DNA of 64,000 nt from Myrica gale (lineage: Eukaryota > Streptophyta > Magnoliopsida > Fagales > Myricaceae): NCBI GenBank assembly GCA_963930655.1, contig OZ005615.1:11178001-11242000 (forward strand), written 5' to 3'. Positions 1-12,615 of this stretch are shown one piece after another. Within the stretch, counting starts at the first letter, position 1, and every line of letters starts with the position of its first letter. The position numbers and the translations under genes are program-made. The notes beneath the pieces were generated by a model, which had not been told where the DNA came from, ran no database searches, and saw only the letters and a program-made list of their open reading frames with translations.

Positions 1-501
1 TTAACGTTGATGCCGCTGTTTGAAATGATTATTCGGCGGTAGCAGCAATCTTCAGAAATTCGGATGGAAAGGTGGTGCACGGAGCTGCTGGGCGAATTAC
101 AGGAAATGATCCTACTGCTTGTGAAGCTGAAGCTATGAAGATGGGAGTAGAGGCAGTGAAAAGTGGTTTCAGATCCATTGTGCTGGAAGGTGACTCTAAA
201 TGCGTTATTGATGTCATCAACCAGTTTCCTAGAAGGATTGATTGGCACATCCATGACTCTATTAGTGAGATTCATAGGCTCCTTGGTCAGGTGGACCAAT
301 GGAAGTGTAAGCACACTTATCGTGGTGCGAACAATGCTACTCATTGTCTAGCTCGTTGGGCCGCCTTAGGAAATTTTTCTGTAGGCTCCCCTTTTGTTTT
401 TGAGCAAACTTTGGACTTGAACTGGCTGTACTTAGGGGTTGATCCCCCATAGCTTTATGCTGGTTTAGTAATGGAAGTCCGGCGTTTTGATTAAAAAAAA
501 A
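1..501 (+). mobile_element. LINE 3' end: RNase H-like domain remnant with A tail
   Basis: The 5'-truncated end of a non-LTR retrotransposon. The readable frame (codons in register with position 3, stop TAG at 450-452) encodes the plant LINE-type RNase H domain: an EAEAM segment, a LEGDSK acidic motif, and a C-terminal LARWAA stretch, ending in LGVDPP just before the stop. An in-frame TGA at 21-23 interrupts it, so it is dead. The 3' end is a TTTTGATT sequence followed by an A run (about 491-501). The same ending occurs near 22.1 kb, which marks one family. It abuts the dioxygenase pseudogene 22 bp downstream. The left end lies outside the window. Confidence 0.85.
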
Positions 502-522
502 CGAAAACATCTTCTTGACAAC

Positions 523-2725
523 ATGGCCGGAGTTTCCTTTCTCCCTGCGGATGTACTGCTATCAAAGCGTGTCCAAGAAATGGTCCTCAGTGGTGAAGAA
601 CCACCACCACCATATATTTGTAGAAATGGTGATGGAACCGAAGATCTTTCTCCTCTATTAGCTTCCATTCCCATCATCGACATCAGACTCTTCTCATCTT
701 CGGCACCAATACGTAAACAAGAAGAAGAACTAGAGAAACTTAAGTCAGCGCTCTGTTCATGGGGCTGCTTTCAGGTATAAAGTCAATTTTGTGTACTTCT
801 AGATGGGAATATGTATATATAGGGAATGGTCAATTAAGTCACCCCTTCCACTAGCGATCGAGTACAAGTATAGGGATGTCAGGACAAAATCCTATAATTA
901 TCTTCAATTTCGCAATGGATGGTGTGATAACTGGTTTCATAACCTGACGCAATAGGTGCTAGATGGACATACCCTGCGACTGAGATGGTGTAAATAAATT
1001 TATCTTTGTTGTACCTGATCGGATTGTGGGTGAAAAAAAAACATGAACTTTGCAATCAGGTTTCCATTTTACTGTGCCCTTTCCTATGCTCAGCGTAGCA
1101 AAGAGCAAATTACAGCCGGCCCGGAAAAGCACTCCTAGATTACCAGATGTGTCATAATGGTTCATAAGTAGTGTTCCAAGGTTGAAGTTTTTGTTGTACC
1201 TGATCGGATTGTGGGATGAAAAAAAAACATGAACTTTGCAATCAGGTTTCCATTTTACTGTGCCCTTTCCTATGCTCAGCGTAGCAAAGAGCAAATTACA
1301 GCCAGCCCGGAAAAGCACTCCTAGATTACCAGATGAGTCATAATGGTTCATAAGTAGTGTTCGAAGGTTGAAGTTGTGTTGTTTACTTGTTTATGTTCCA
1401 TGCTATGAATAGGGGCTTCTTTCACTGTTTACTTTAGTTTTGTTCTATTTTTCCAGGCAGTGGGTCATGGAATTTCAAGTTCATTTCTGGATGAGATACG
1501 TCAAGTGGCAAGGGAATTCTTCCAGCAGCCGATGGAAGAGAAGAAGAAGCATGCTAAAGGAGTTGAAGAGTTTCAAGGATACGGGGTGATCCGGTACCCG
1601 AAGAAGGTCAGTCCCTTGACTGGTCCGATCGCCTTTTTCTTGATGTCTACCCAGAACGCTCGGCATCATTCAGGTACTTGAGCGTCAACCATGCCCCTTA
1701 TATTCGAAAGAGAGACCGGAACATCATTAAATAGACCCCTATGACTCTATGAGTAGTCTAATTCTGACAGCAATTGTGTTCAAATTGCATCATTATGTTT
1801 GAGCCACTTGAAATTGTGCAGAGAAGTTCTCGAAGAATACACAGTCAAGATGAAGATGTTTACAGAGACTGTTTCCAAAGCCATGGCAAAGTCCTTGAGT
1901 TTAGAAGGAAATTGTTTCTTGAATCAGTTTGGTGAGCGAGGACCACTGCAAGCTCGTTTCAACTAACTCGTGTTGTCAAAAGGCCTGATCTTGTTCTCGG
2001 CCTTAAGGCTCATGCAGATGGATCAGGATACACCATTATCTTGCAAGATGATGTAGAAGGTCTTCAGATTCTCAGAGACGAGAACTGGTATACAGTTCCA
2101 ACAGTTTCTCATGCTCTCCTTGTCCTCATGGGCGATCAAATGGAGGTATGGTATCTCTAGTTAAACTGACATGTGATCTAAATGGTACTATCAAAAGTTT
2201 TCTTTTAACAGCCACAAAACATTATTTTCAAAGACGTGTCCACTGCAAAACTGATGCTGCTAGAGCTAGATTCTTGCTTCTGCAGAAGTTATGCAGCATC
2301 TGTATGACAAATTGCATGTGAAGGCTAACATATCCATCAATCGAAATTTAACCAGCAAAATGTTTATTGTATAGGAAGGCTTATAATTCGACAAATTTGC
2401 TTCTACTGTCTCATTTTTGCACCTATATGATGCGAACTAGCAAATGATGGAGGGTAATGTTTTCATGACTGAACCTCCGTGACACTTGCAGATAATGACT
2501 AACGGCATGTTCAAGAGCCCAGTGCATAGGGTACTGACCAACTCAGAGAGGGAGCGGATTTCTGTGGCTCTATACACCTGAACCAAAAAAAAGAAAGATC
2601 GGACCTGAGGAAGGGTTGGTCCACGAGGAAAGACCGAAGATATTCAGGAATGTGAAAGATTATGCTGATATACACTGGGAATATTACCAGCGAGGGATGA
2701 GAGCATTTCATGTGGCTAAAGTTTA
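523..2725 (+). pseudogene. 2-oxoglutarate/Fe(II) dioxygenase pseudogene (SRG1/norcoclaurine synthase-like)
   Basis: Remains of a four-exon 2OG-Fe(II) oxygenase of the plant DOXC type. Exon 1 is 523-774 (ATG at 523, donor GT at 775). Exon 2 starts at 1457 with the conserved VGHGI motif. After GYGVIRYPKK the frame is lost: DWSDRLFLDVYPE continues in another frame. Exon 3 pieces (about 1819-2143) keep the HADGSGYT motif, which carries the HxD iron ligands, but an in-frame TAA near 1965 and a deletion remove the region where YYPPC is expected. The last exon (about 2492-2725) keeps the distal iron-ligand motif HRVL and the Arg/Ser 2OG-binding pair in ERERIS, then hits a stop and two more. Several independent lesions rule out a normal enzyme. 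The original substrate cannot be told. Confidence 0.88.
1005..1375. repeat. 185/186-bp direct tandem duplication in intron 1 of the dioxygenase pseudogene
   Basis: Copy 1 is about 1005-1189 and copy 2 about 1190-1375. Both begin TTTGTTGTACCTGATCGG and end GGTTGAAGTT, differing by a few substitutions and one added base. The duplication creates a spurious 130-aa reverse ORF with repeated text. The near identity points to a recent event. Confidence 0.9.
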
Positions 2726-2729
2726 GGAT

Positions 2730-3202
2730 ATTACCACCTCAGTCTTGCATGGTTTTTCTGAACAAATAGTTTGCTTACGGTACTTCATCCATGACCTCTG
2801 GTCCTCTGTTCTCTGTAGACTGACTACATGGGACTCTGTTGGTGTGGACTGCACATGTGGAAATGCTTTATGTTTACTTGAAACTTTAATCTGAATTCTG
2901 GTACAATATATATTCCTATTTCTATAATCTACGAGGTAGGTAACGGGTGATTTGGGAACCTAGGCATCCAAGATGGTGGGATTGTCTCCATGCATCATAA
3001 TTAGATATTCTGCATGACATTTGCTGATCAAAAGGTGGATTGTTCGACCAACACCCTTACTGCGAAGTGCTTAAAACAACCTCAAACAAACGAACGAACG
3101 GAAATATGCATCCAGGCTTTGATTGCTTGTTTGTTTTCAGAACAGTGTCGAGAGCTTTTCCAACATTTCATCCATTAACATTTCAATGAGTTGTAATCTT
3201 TA
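2730..3202. other. Intergenic sequence without recognised genes
   Basis: AT-rich sequence downstream of the dioxygenase pseudogene. No coding homology, tRNA or paired termini were recognised up to the target duplication of the foldback element. Confidence 0.5.
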
Positions 3203-3211
3203 AAGATTATA

Positions 3212-3894
3212 GGGTTAATGACTTTTTTCGTCCTTAGGTTTTAACCCCTTTACCAATTTCGTCCTTGGGTTTTCTCATTTATCACACGTAGTCCTTGGGT
3301 TTCATGGTTTTGTCAAAATGGTCCTTCCGTCAACGAATTACCTAGTCAACTAACGGCCTACACGTCATCACCAATCAGTCAGTGACACGTGTCCTTTTTA
3401 AATGTCACGTCACTTTTTTTGCCACATCAGGAAAAAAAAACCCTCCCTGGAAGGGGTGACCGGAGCCACCAGCCTCCCTTTGCTGGGTGGCTCGCGCCCC
3501 CCCTCGCGGGGAGCCCAGCCCGCGATGGGGATCATCGCGGAGCCACCCATCGCGGGCTCCCCCCGACCTCCCCGCGAGCGGTGGCTCGATGAGCCACCGG
3601 TCCCCCCTAGAAGGGGTGGCCGGGAGCCACCCAGCAAAGGGAGGCTGGTGGCTCCGGTCACCCCTTCCAGGGAGGGTTTTTTTTTTTTAAGTTTGACGAT
3701 TTTTTTGTAATTTTTGTTTTTCTGATGTGGCAAAAAAAGGACACGTGTCACTGGGTAATTCGTTGACGGAAGAGGCCGGAAGGACCATTTTGACAAAACC
3801 ATGAAACCCAAGGACTACGTGTGATAAATGAAAAAACCCAAGGACGAAATTGGTAAAGGGGTCAAAACCTAAGGACGAAAAAAGTCATTAACCC
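3212..3894. mobile_element. Foldback MULE-type MITE, 683 bp, 9-bp target duplication
   Basis: Long terminal inverted repeats (about 3212-3350 and 3757-3894) begin GGGTTAATGACTTTTTTCG. The element is flanked by an exact 9-bp direct repeat AAGATTATA (3203-3211 and 3895-3903), the target-duplication length of Mutator-like elements. The core (about 3430-3690) is very GC-rich and is itself a palindrome, with CCCTCCCTGGAAGGGGTGAC on one arm and its complement on the other. The long open frames here are a by-product of that composition. No transposase is present, so it is non-autonomous. Confidence 0.9.
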
Positions 3895-3903
3895 AAGATT
3901 ATA

Positions 3904-4269
3904 TTGGTTGTCTTTCAAACTCATATTTATCAGCATCCGTTAAGTTTAAGCAAGTTTATGTTTTGCCTCAAAAGATGCAAATTCTTTTTGCAGAATAATT
4001 TTCTAGCAACTTGATGCAAGAAGACTTTTTGTCAAAATAGTGAAAATTTGCAGAGGCTGCATAAGCCTCGATTCAATTGTCAGAACCACACGACCCAGGA
4101 ATTGGATGAATCATTTGCCAAAGCTAATTCTCGAAAATTGTTTCTCTGGGTTCGTAAATTGAAGCCAAACACTACCATAGGGGAGAGAAGGATAATGATA
4201 CAGAGAGAAGCAAGTTAATAAGCATCCTCCGTCGGACAAAAATAAGATAGAATCGAAATAAAACTTCCT
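3904..4269. other. Intergenic sequence, 3' flank of the pyrophosphatase gene
   Basis: No gene was recognised. It presumably holds the 3' untranslated region of the minus-strand pyrophosphatase gene. Confidence 0.4.
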
Positions 4270-4285
4270 CCCCCCCCCCCCCCCC
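4270..4285. repeat. C16 homopolymer in the 3' flank of the H+-pyrophosphatase gene
   Basis: An uninterrupted run of 16 C lies 20 bp beyond the stop codon. On the transcript it would be a G16 tract in the 3' UTR, prone to slippage or G-quadruplex formation. Confidence 0.9.
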
Positions 4286-4305
4286 AATGTCCCATGATCC
4301 ACCTC

Positions 4306-7300
4306 TTAGAAGATCTTGAAAAGCAGGCCACCATGTGTGGCGAAGAAAGGAGCAAACACGAGGGACTCGACTGCCATGAGCTTAATAAGAATGTTGAGCG
4401 ATGGACCTGAGGTGTCCTTCAGCGGGTCTCCAATGGTGTCACCAATCACAGCTGCCTTGTGTGGGTCGGAACCTTTTGGGCCAAGGCTCCTTGCATGCTC
4501 TGATGCACCGGCCTGATAACAGAATCCCAGATAAACACATTAGTATACAAAAATTGTTTTATAATTACCAGGAGAAACCAACGCAAACAAAACACAACTA
4601 GCCACTTCGACTATGATAACTTCGTATGTACCTCGATATACTTCTTAGCATTATCCCATGCTCCACCGGTGTTAGATGCGGATATTGCTATCTGTAACAC
4701 AAACAAATCAATAGGAAACGTAAGCAAGATGAAATTCTAATAGGCACAAACAGACATTTATGTGATTATGTTGTTTCGTATTTAGGTACAGAAACTAATT
4801 GGAGATGCAGAAAAATACTACTATGCCTCAATATTCTAACGTTTACCTGAACACCAGAAACAAGGGAACCAGCCAGCACACCAGATAAGGTTTCCACTCC
4901 GAAGAATGTTCCAACAATTAGAGGTGTGAGCATGACGAGGGCACCAGGAGGAATCATCTCCTTGAGAGATGCATCAGTAGAGATCTTGACACAGGTAGCA
5001 TAGTCAGGCTTGGCAAGACCCTCCATAAGACCCGGAATAGTGTTGAATTGCCTGCGAACCTCCTCGACCATTTTCAAGGCTGCACTTCCAACACTTTTCA
5101 TTGTCATGGCAGAGAACCAGTATGGAAGCATAGCACCCACAATCAATCCAATGAAGACCTTGGGAGTCAATACATCAACAGTGGAAATTGAGGCACGGCT
5201 CACAAAGGCTCCAAATAAAGCCAAAGATACTAGTGCAGCAGATCCAATGGCAAATCCCTACAAAAAGGTGATAATTAAAAACTCAGCGACATCCATAAAG
5301 AGAAAAGCATGGTAAAAGGAGAAGTTGTCACTTCAAGCGCCGTAAAGAATTACAACAAATTGCCCATCATGGTAAAGAAAATAGAACAAAGCAGGCACGA
5401 GCTTTCAGCGTAACTAATGATAGTGAATACAGTGAGCCGCTTGAATAAGCCTCCGAAGTCATGATGGAAGTCACAAAGGGAAATCGTACCAGATCACGAA
5501 GACTAGTGCCACCAAAAGAAAACCATACTGTTCATTTGAGACTAACATGGATACTACACCCCCTACTGCTGTAAATTTACACAACATAATTGCGACATTG
5601 TTATTTTCCTACAGAAGCAATTATGAAAGCTAGAGACAATGGTGCACGACTTTTGACTTTTGCTTCCATAAGTAAAACTACAAGGTCATTATTTGCAAAA
5701 TACCACAAAAATAAAGCTTAATCTAGACTCAACGCAGCCGCACATTCCAGAAAAGTATCAAAGTACCTTGCCAATTGCAGCAGTGGTGTTCCCAGCAGCA
5801 TCAAGGGCATCAGTTCTCTCACGGATTCGATGGCTCATGCCTGCCATCTCAGCAATACCTCCAGCATTGTCACTGATGGGTCCATAAGCATCAATGGCCA
5901 GCCCAGTAGCAATGGTGCTCAGCATCCCAAGAGCAGCCACAGCTACACCATACATTGCAGCAAAGCTGAAACTAACAAAAATTGCTACTGCAATTGCAAA
6001 AATTGGAATGATAACAGATTTGTATCCCAAAGCAAGGCCAAATATAACATTGGTGGCAGCTCCAGTCCTGCAGGAATCAGCAACATCCTGCACGGGGCTG
6101 CAATTAAGGAAATTCATGGGTTAATACAAGAGAGACAAAAGCAAAAAGATAAAATCTTTGTCAGCTAAAATGTTAATACCTGTATGCATTGCTAGTATAA
6201 TATTCTGTAATAAACCCAATAATAAGTCCAGCCCAAAGACCAACACCCACGCACAAGAACAGCTCCCTGGAAGAACAAATTATGTCAAGAGTCATATATC
6301 AACAACGATTTATAAATGTAGGGGAGCCAACTCATTGCGTTGAAGCAAGTTTAATGCTGAAAGAGATCAAACAATTTTGAATTGGTACTTTATGAATCCA
6401 CCGGGCACCTCATCAGGCAGCACACGTCTTCGGTAATTCATAATCGGCATTGATGCTCATTGTACATTCAATACTCATACATCAAATACATCCATAAAGC
6501 GACTCCCAAAGGTATAAAGGCAATTAAGAAGTTGAAAAAATACGGGGCTATAGATAACTTAGTTTTAGGAAATTTCTTACCCAATGTCCCAGATATCGAA
6601 AATAAGAAATAGAACGACTATAAAACCACTGGATTAATAATGAATGAATTACGTCTTCCAAGAGTTCTTGAAGCCTATTCATGAGTTGTAGGGAGGGAAT
6701 TATCTCACCAACAACATAGACTAAAGCAAGTGGTGAATTCAAAGCTAGTGAAGATTAAAAATGGACTTGCTATTATGCATTGCTAATCATGTATGTAGAA
6801 TAAGAGCTTATTTGCTTTGAAGACAATTTACTTAAAACAACGCCTACATACACAGAACATGAAAGAAAAATTGAGTATATCATACCAGTTCTTCACGACT
6901 TTTTGAGTCCCAAAATTGTAGATAGTGAAGGACGAAGGCAAGGCAATCCAACTAATGATCGCAATGCCCACAGTCATGAGAACAGTGGAAATGATGAGTT
7001 GTTTTTTCAGTGCTGGTTCAATTTCTTTGACAGCCTTGATCTCAAAGAAATCAGTCGCAAAGAGGGTTGTAATCAAACACACAATGATACCCATAGAACT
7101 GATGAGAAGTGGGTAACACATGGCAGTGAAATCATGGTTGATACCAAAAGAAGAGATGGAAGCAACAACAAGGGCAGCACAAGAAGATTCAGCATAAGAG
7201 CCAAAAAGATCGGATCCCATTCCAGCAATATCCCCAACATTATCGCCAACATTGTCTGCAATTACCTGAATGAATGACAACATAACTTAACCATGAAAAA

Positions 7301-10031
7301 CCCCAAAGAACATGACTACAACTAATTCTAGACAAGAGATGTGGCTTACAGCAGGGTTTCTTGGGTCATCTTCTGGGATATTTCTTTCAAGCTTCCCTAC
7401 AAGGTCAGCACCAACATCCGCAGCCTTGGTATAAATACCGCCACCAACTCTTCCAAAGAGTGCCATTGAAGATCCACCAAGGCCATAACCAGTGATAGCC
7501 TCAAAAAGGCCTTCCCAATCATCACCATAGTACAGCTTAAAGATATTAATGGCAATGAAAAGAAACAACAGACCATTTGCTGCAAGGAGAAAACCCATCA
7601 CTGCACCAGATCTGAATGCTACAATAAAGGCCTTCCCAACTCCCTTTCTTGCTTCCAGTGTTGTCCTTGCATTGGCGTAAGTAGCAATTTTCATTCCAAG
7701 GAAACCAGACAAGATTGAGGTCAAACCACCAAGCAAGAAAGAGACGGTGCTGAAGATTGCAGTTGCAAGTGCTGGCTTGCACATCTTTTGTGTATCATAG
7801 GTGCAGGGCTGGCTCTTCGTGCTGAAGCCCTCCACAGACCCCAGGAATAGGAAGATCAAAACGGCAAAAGCAACCATAAAGATCCCAACGTACTGATATT
7901 CAGTGAAGAGAAACGAAGTCGCACCTGTTACATTAATGCAGACCAAAGCTTTAACATAAGAGAAATTCAACCATATGGTGATAAAGTCTTAAAGAGTTTT
8001 GGTAATCCTTACATGCAATTCGCCTACTAAACAAAAGCTAAATCAGTTGAAATTGCACCCATTGAATATATACTAATCCAAACTATAAGACTAAAGGACC
8101 AGTACGCAATATATCGCACAAGATCACATAACAAAGTTACGGATATCAAATTGCTAATGGACAGTCACTGCAACAAGGTATTGGGCGGTAAAGTTGCATT
8201 TGAAGTCCAAAGATGAGGAAGGATCAAAGATTAAAAGTAATCATATGATCATATATTTTTATTCTCGACGCAAGAGGGATCAAATCAAGAGTACAGATCC
8301 ATGCAGAGTCACGTAATGTCATACACAACGGATTTATAATTCGAATATATTACTAAATTTCTGCCAAGATATCAATAACATTAAAGGTATTAATAATCCA
8401 GAACTGGTAGACTACTATCTACTGTCAACCGGTGATGTCATCCAGAAGCCAAATTATTAAATCCAAATTCCACTAGCAAACTTAACAATCAATAATGTTT
8501 CGCAAAAGCCAAGAACATTCTATCCCCGTGGCCTCGTTGCTTCTTCGCACATGCAACTGCACATGCCAGGCACCATATGGTGCACTTACATTAGAGTGCA
8601 ACTGAAGGTAGCGCTCATTAAATAACAAAAAGCAAAGTATACATTCATTACCATCTGCCATGTTGTGTTATTAAATTAAGGGTTAAATGCATGTCATGCC
8701 CCTGTGGTATGCGGTAATAGCAAATATGTCCCTGAGGTAAACAAAGTTCTTTTCATACCCCTGAGGTAAACATTCAGAAGCAAATATGCCCTTTCATACC
8801 CCTGAGGTAAACATAACGGAAGGGCATATTTGCTCCTGAATGTTTACCTCAGGGGTATGAAAAGAACTTTGTTTACCTCAAGAGCATATTTGCTATTACC
8901 GCATACCACAGAGGCATGACATGCATTTAACCCTTAAATTAAACTACACCTAAATCAACTCCTTCAAAGTAGCATCGAAGCGTGATTTCAGATGCGACAA
9001 AAATTTAAGTCCGGCTTAAAGAGAAATGTAGGGTAGGCGTGTAGCATCTTTGGGCATCGAAGATAGCGTATTGAGTATTATGAAAATGAGAAGTAACTTA
9101 TTTCAGTGGATGACGTCATTCACGTGCACCTCATGTGCACTGCACACTACCAGTGACAATAATTACTATACGCCAAAGAAAATTGTGTAGAAAAGGACAA
9201 AGTCATTAACATATGCTTTTTTGTTTTTTTTTTCCTTGCCAACAGCAAAAAGTAGCCTCTTCTTCCCAAAGGGCAAAGATATTGATAATCCAGATCTAAA
9301 CGGAGCAAGAAATACTGGGAGCAATTTAGTTGTTCGTTAGACCAAAACGCGAAGAAAGTAGATCTATCTAAAAGAGCCAGTTCAGTAACGACCTAGTAAA
9401 AAGATAAGACGTCCATAAGAGGGCACCTATCTATACGTATCACTATTAAGACGCAGTTGTTTCGTTTGATTCCGTTAACCTAAAGAACCCTAACACATCC
9501 TTTTTTTTGGGGGGGAGGAAAACATTAAAGAAAATAAATTTGTTCTTCCTTTAGCTGGGTTTCTCGGCAACCAAACAGGGACTACTAGAGCCTCATGTTT
9601 TCTTGAGACTATGAAACAGCTGAAGAATCGAAATTCAAGTTTCTACTTTGTTTATTTTTCCCCCCATCTCCCCTAGATACTATGCCAAAAAATGTCGATA
9701 GCTCACCTTTTTCCAGGAAAAACATAAGCACAAACATGAACAAATGGCAACAAGCACTGGATCTACTCAAGATCTAGACGTCAAGCTCACCTTCAGAGAT
9801 GGCGTTCTGAATCTCAGCACACTTGACGACGACATTCTGGTCGTTGATGCCTTCCTCCTCTTCGATGAGTTGGTCGTTGTAGCCGTTCTTGCTTGCGGAG
9901 GAGGGAGCTTGGCGCTCGGACGTGACTTTCACGCGCGAGACAAAAAGCCACTGCACTAGCGAGAACGCAATCCCCACCGCGGCGCATACTGGGATCACGA
10001 TCTGCGTCGCAAGCTCCGAGAGCAATGCCAT
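4306..10031 (-). CDS. VHP1: Pyrophosphate-energised vacuolar membrane proton pump, type I (H+-PPase)
   Basis: Couples cytosolic pyrophosphate hydrolysis to proton pumping into the vacuole. Eight exons: 10031-9791, 7924-7350, 7265-6886, 6266-6180, 6097-5767, 5257-4847, 4691-4632, 4512-4306. All introns are GT-AG. They sum to 2292 nt, or 763 aa, usual for plant type I pumps. The ATG at 10031 gives [20 protein letters not shown], a typical N-terminal membrane helix. The substrate site is intact: [11 protein letters not shown] with its acidic/lysine residues, then [18 protein letters not shown] split by the second intron. GNTTAAIGK carries the Ala typical of K+-dependent pumps. The C-terminus ends GGLLFKIF. 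Hydrophobic segments run throughout, fitting the multi-span family. Intron 1 is 1.9 kb and holds a MITE. The gene symbol follows the family (Arabidopsis AVP1/VHP1). Confidence 0.97.
8680..8933. mobile_element. Foldback MITE, 254 bp, in intron 1 of the H+-PPase gene
   Basis: Almost the whole element is an inverted repeat: GGGTTAAATGCATGTCATGC at the left and its complement at the right. An exact 9-bp duplication TTAAATTAA (8671-8679, 8934-8942) flanks it, indicating a Mutator-type insertion. The arms hold repeats of the CCCCTGAGGTAAAC motif. The short non-inverted centre is near 8805-8830. Transcribed with the intron, it would form a long hairpin. Confidence 0.9.
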
Positions 10032-10824
10032 CCTCACCGGAACCGGAGTCCAACTAAAGTGTCCTTGCACGCCCTAAAATGAAGCGCCTAAGCTAAACAC
10101 AGAAGAATGAAGAGACACGGGAAGGAGCGTCACAGACTCACAGACAGTGAGCTCTTCGGTGGAGGCTCAGGTGGATTTATATTAGGAAAAGTATGTATGA
10201 AATATCCAAGGATTACGGAAAATATGCTTACGTGTAATTTGTTCTTTCAATACAACGTCGATCTTGTAATACCAACCGTCGGATAAATGTTTCGATGCAT
10301 TGAAAAATTTCGGTAATCTACCGCGGATTCTCGTCCGATTAAAATAATGAAGATGTGGGGCCTCGCTATTTGTTGAAGCTGGATGGGTAAAAAGGGTTAC
10401 CGCTTGGTTTCGACGCATCAATATCGGAATCGCTTACCCCGTTTCGTTTTCGGCTTTTTTTTTTTTTTTTTTGGACATTCAAAGAAAATATTCCTTGTAC
10501 CACACCAGCAGTGGATGTGATGCACCACCGAATCAGAAATTATTTGTTGGCTGATGCACCACCAAATCTGCTGGCTGCGAAACCGATGTGTATAAAGATT
10601 GTGGGTCCCCGTCCAATATCGCTAACATAGGCGGAGCACAGGTGAGTTACGTGCACCGCGGAGCAGAATATGATGACTCGAGGATAATGTGGGTGGTCTT
10701 TCGAACGGTTACAGACTCCTGACGTCGCGCGTGGTGAATGGCGTGCAAAGCCTCCTATCGGATAATTCGCTATTTATTTGCCCCCTCTCCCCCTTATTTT
10801 AGGGTATCTTCTTTTATAGCCTCT
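10032..10824. promoter_or_regulatory. Upstream region of the H+-PPase gene
   Basis: Sequence 5' of the minus-strand pump gene, expected to hold its promoter and 5' UTR. It contains a T-rich run (about 10454-10474) and no coding homology. I could not place a convincing TATA box or transcription start. The call rests on position only. Confidence 0.35.
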
Positions 10825-10833
10825 TGTTAAATA

Positions 10834-11218
10834 GAGAATTTGATACAATGGTCTATGAATTTATATCTATTTAATAAATAGGTCATTCACTTTCAAATTT
10901 TAAAATTTTAGTTCTTGAGTTTTCGATGTTTGAAGAAATGGTCATTCCGTCGGTCTGTCGTCTATATACTTAACAGATTTATAGCCGTCGACCAGATATG
11001 TGTAAAAAGTGAGCGATCGACTGCTATATGAAGCGGTCGGTCGGTACAAATTTGCTGACATGTCAGAGAGTTCCGTTAAGTATATGGACGACAGGCTAAT
11101 GGAAGGATCATTTCGTTAAACATCGAAAACACAAAGATTAAAATTTTGAAATTTGAAAATGAATGACTCATTTACCAAAGAGATATAAACTCAAGAACTT
11201 TTTTTTGCCAAAATTCCC
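10834..11218. mobile_element. MULE-type MITE, 385 bp, GTCGACC-motif family (copy 1)
   Basis: Degenerate inverted termini (left GAGAATTTGATAC, right complement GGGAATTTTGGC), with inner arms in the same words as copy 2 (TTCCGTCGGTCTGTCGTC, CGGTACAAATTT). The flanks TGTTAAATA (10825-10833) and TATTAAATA (11219-11227) match at 8 of 9. The core has a degenerate GAAGCGGTCGGTCGG motif. Length is the same 385 bp as the copy at 23402-23786. Confidence 0.75.
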
Positions 11219-11227
11219 TATTAAATA

Positions 11228-12400
11228 TTTCAGTAAATATTTCGCTCCATAATCTATATCCACTCCGGTTCTCTTCCACTCCGGTTCTCCAGTTGAACAA
11301 CAATACAAACTCTGTAGGATTTCTCTACCATACGGCTTTAACTAATTATATAATCAAATTTGTAAAACATAGTAATCCTTTGCATCCTCATCCAAAAAAG
11401 CCAACTTACAGACTTACTTATTCTAGGTTTTCGCTGGTACGGAAAATGGCAAGAAATTAAAATAAAAGCGCGCGCTGTAAAAAGTGGACTTTAGGGAGCG
11501 CCCGGATAGACCTATCGCGTGGTGACGGACGTTTTGGTAAGGTTGCAAATAGTGAGTTTGTTTGCTTTCTCATGAAGTGAGGAGGCACGAGAGAGGTGTG
11601 GGCCGGGCATGGGAAGGTGAAGACTCGTCTCGCAAGGCTGGTCCCCCACATGTCCAAAGCTGTGGGTAGGGACCCACCAACAAAAGCGACCTAAACAAGA
11701 CGTCCCACCTTGCTTAATGCTTCACCTCCTTGGGGAGTTCTCAATCTCAAGGTGAACAATCCCGCCCTACCAGGAAACTCTACACCAAAAACGTACAACA
11801 CCATGTGAAATCGCACCAAACGAACATAGTTCCTATTTTATCTCCATAATTGTTTGGTATTGACCATTTTTATGAGTGAAATTATAATTTTAACAAATAA
11901 TGCAAAGTATTGTAAATAAGTAATTATTTGGTACACTATGAGAAAAATAAGAGATTGTGAAGAAAATGTCAATATTTCAATATTATATAAAATCAGGGTC
12001 TTTTATGCTTGCTGTTGACAGTTGTTATATGCTTTGAGAGCATCTCTTTGATTCGTATATGCTTTCTGTCGTTTCTTTCTTATCTCCGTGGCTTTTATTT
12101 ACTTTTCATTTTTTTTAATAAATATTTTTCTCACGTGCTTTTTCCTTTCTACTATTACGTAATAAACTTTGCATTCTATCGGTATCCTAAGAAAGTAATA
12201 GAATCAAAGGCGATACCTTTTTACCTTTATTCTTTCGTAGTTCGTATATTTGTATCTCTCCCCGCTACAATGAAAAATTCAAAATTATGTTTTAAAATTG
12301 TATAAAATATTTAAAATGTCATTATGTCTTTTGTCATTTAATACATGATGGTTCATAATTCACACTGGTAGCTCTATTAATAATTAGCACTTTATGGTAT
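11228..12400. other. Intergenic sequence without recognised genes
   Basis: AT-rich DNA with two short open frames (11457-11657 minus, 12009-12305 plus) that show no family motif or start context. Nothing else was recognised before the segmental duplication begins. Confidence 0.5.
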
Positions 12401-12615
12401 GCTATTAGCATCAGACCATGACGGACTATCGTATCAGTGCAGCCACGTGACCATTGGCATGTACTGATCATTTAAAAAAAGCATATAATAAAAATTCAAT
12501 AATTATTTATGTGACTCTGTCCCCCGAAAATGTCGGTTCATTTGAAGCAAATACCGCTCCTTTGTCAGACCTTCAATTAGAGGGCTAATCAGTCGGTCCG
12601 AATGGCCCAACCTTA

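Noticed and set aside
959..1351. Reverse 130-aa ORF with internal repeat
   Set aside because: Its repeated text only reflects the 185-bp tandem duplication in an intron.
3389..3811. Overlapping long open frames on both strands with Pro/Arg-rich text
   Set aside because: They are shadows of the GC-rich palindromic MITE core; each strand encodes nearly the same text and there is no family similarity.
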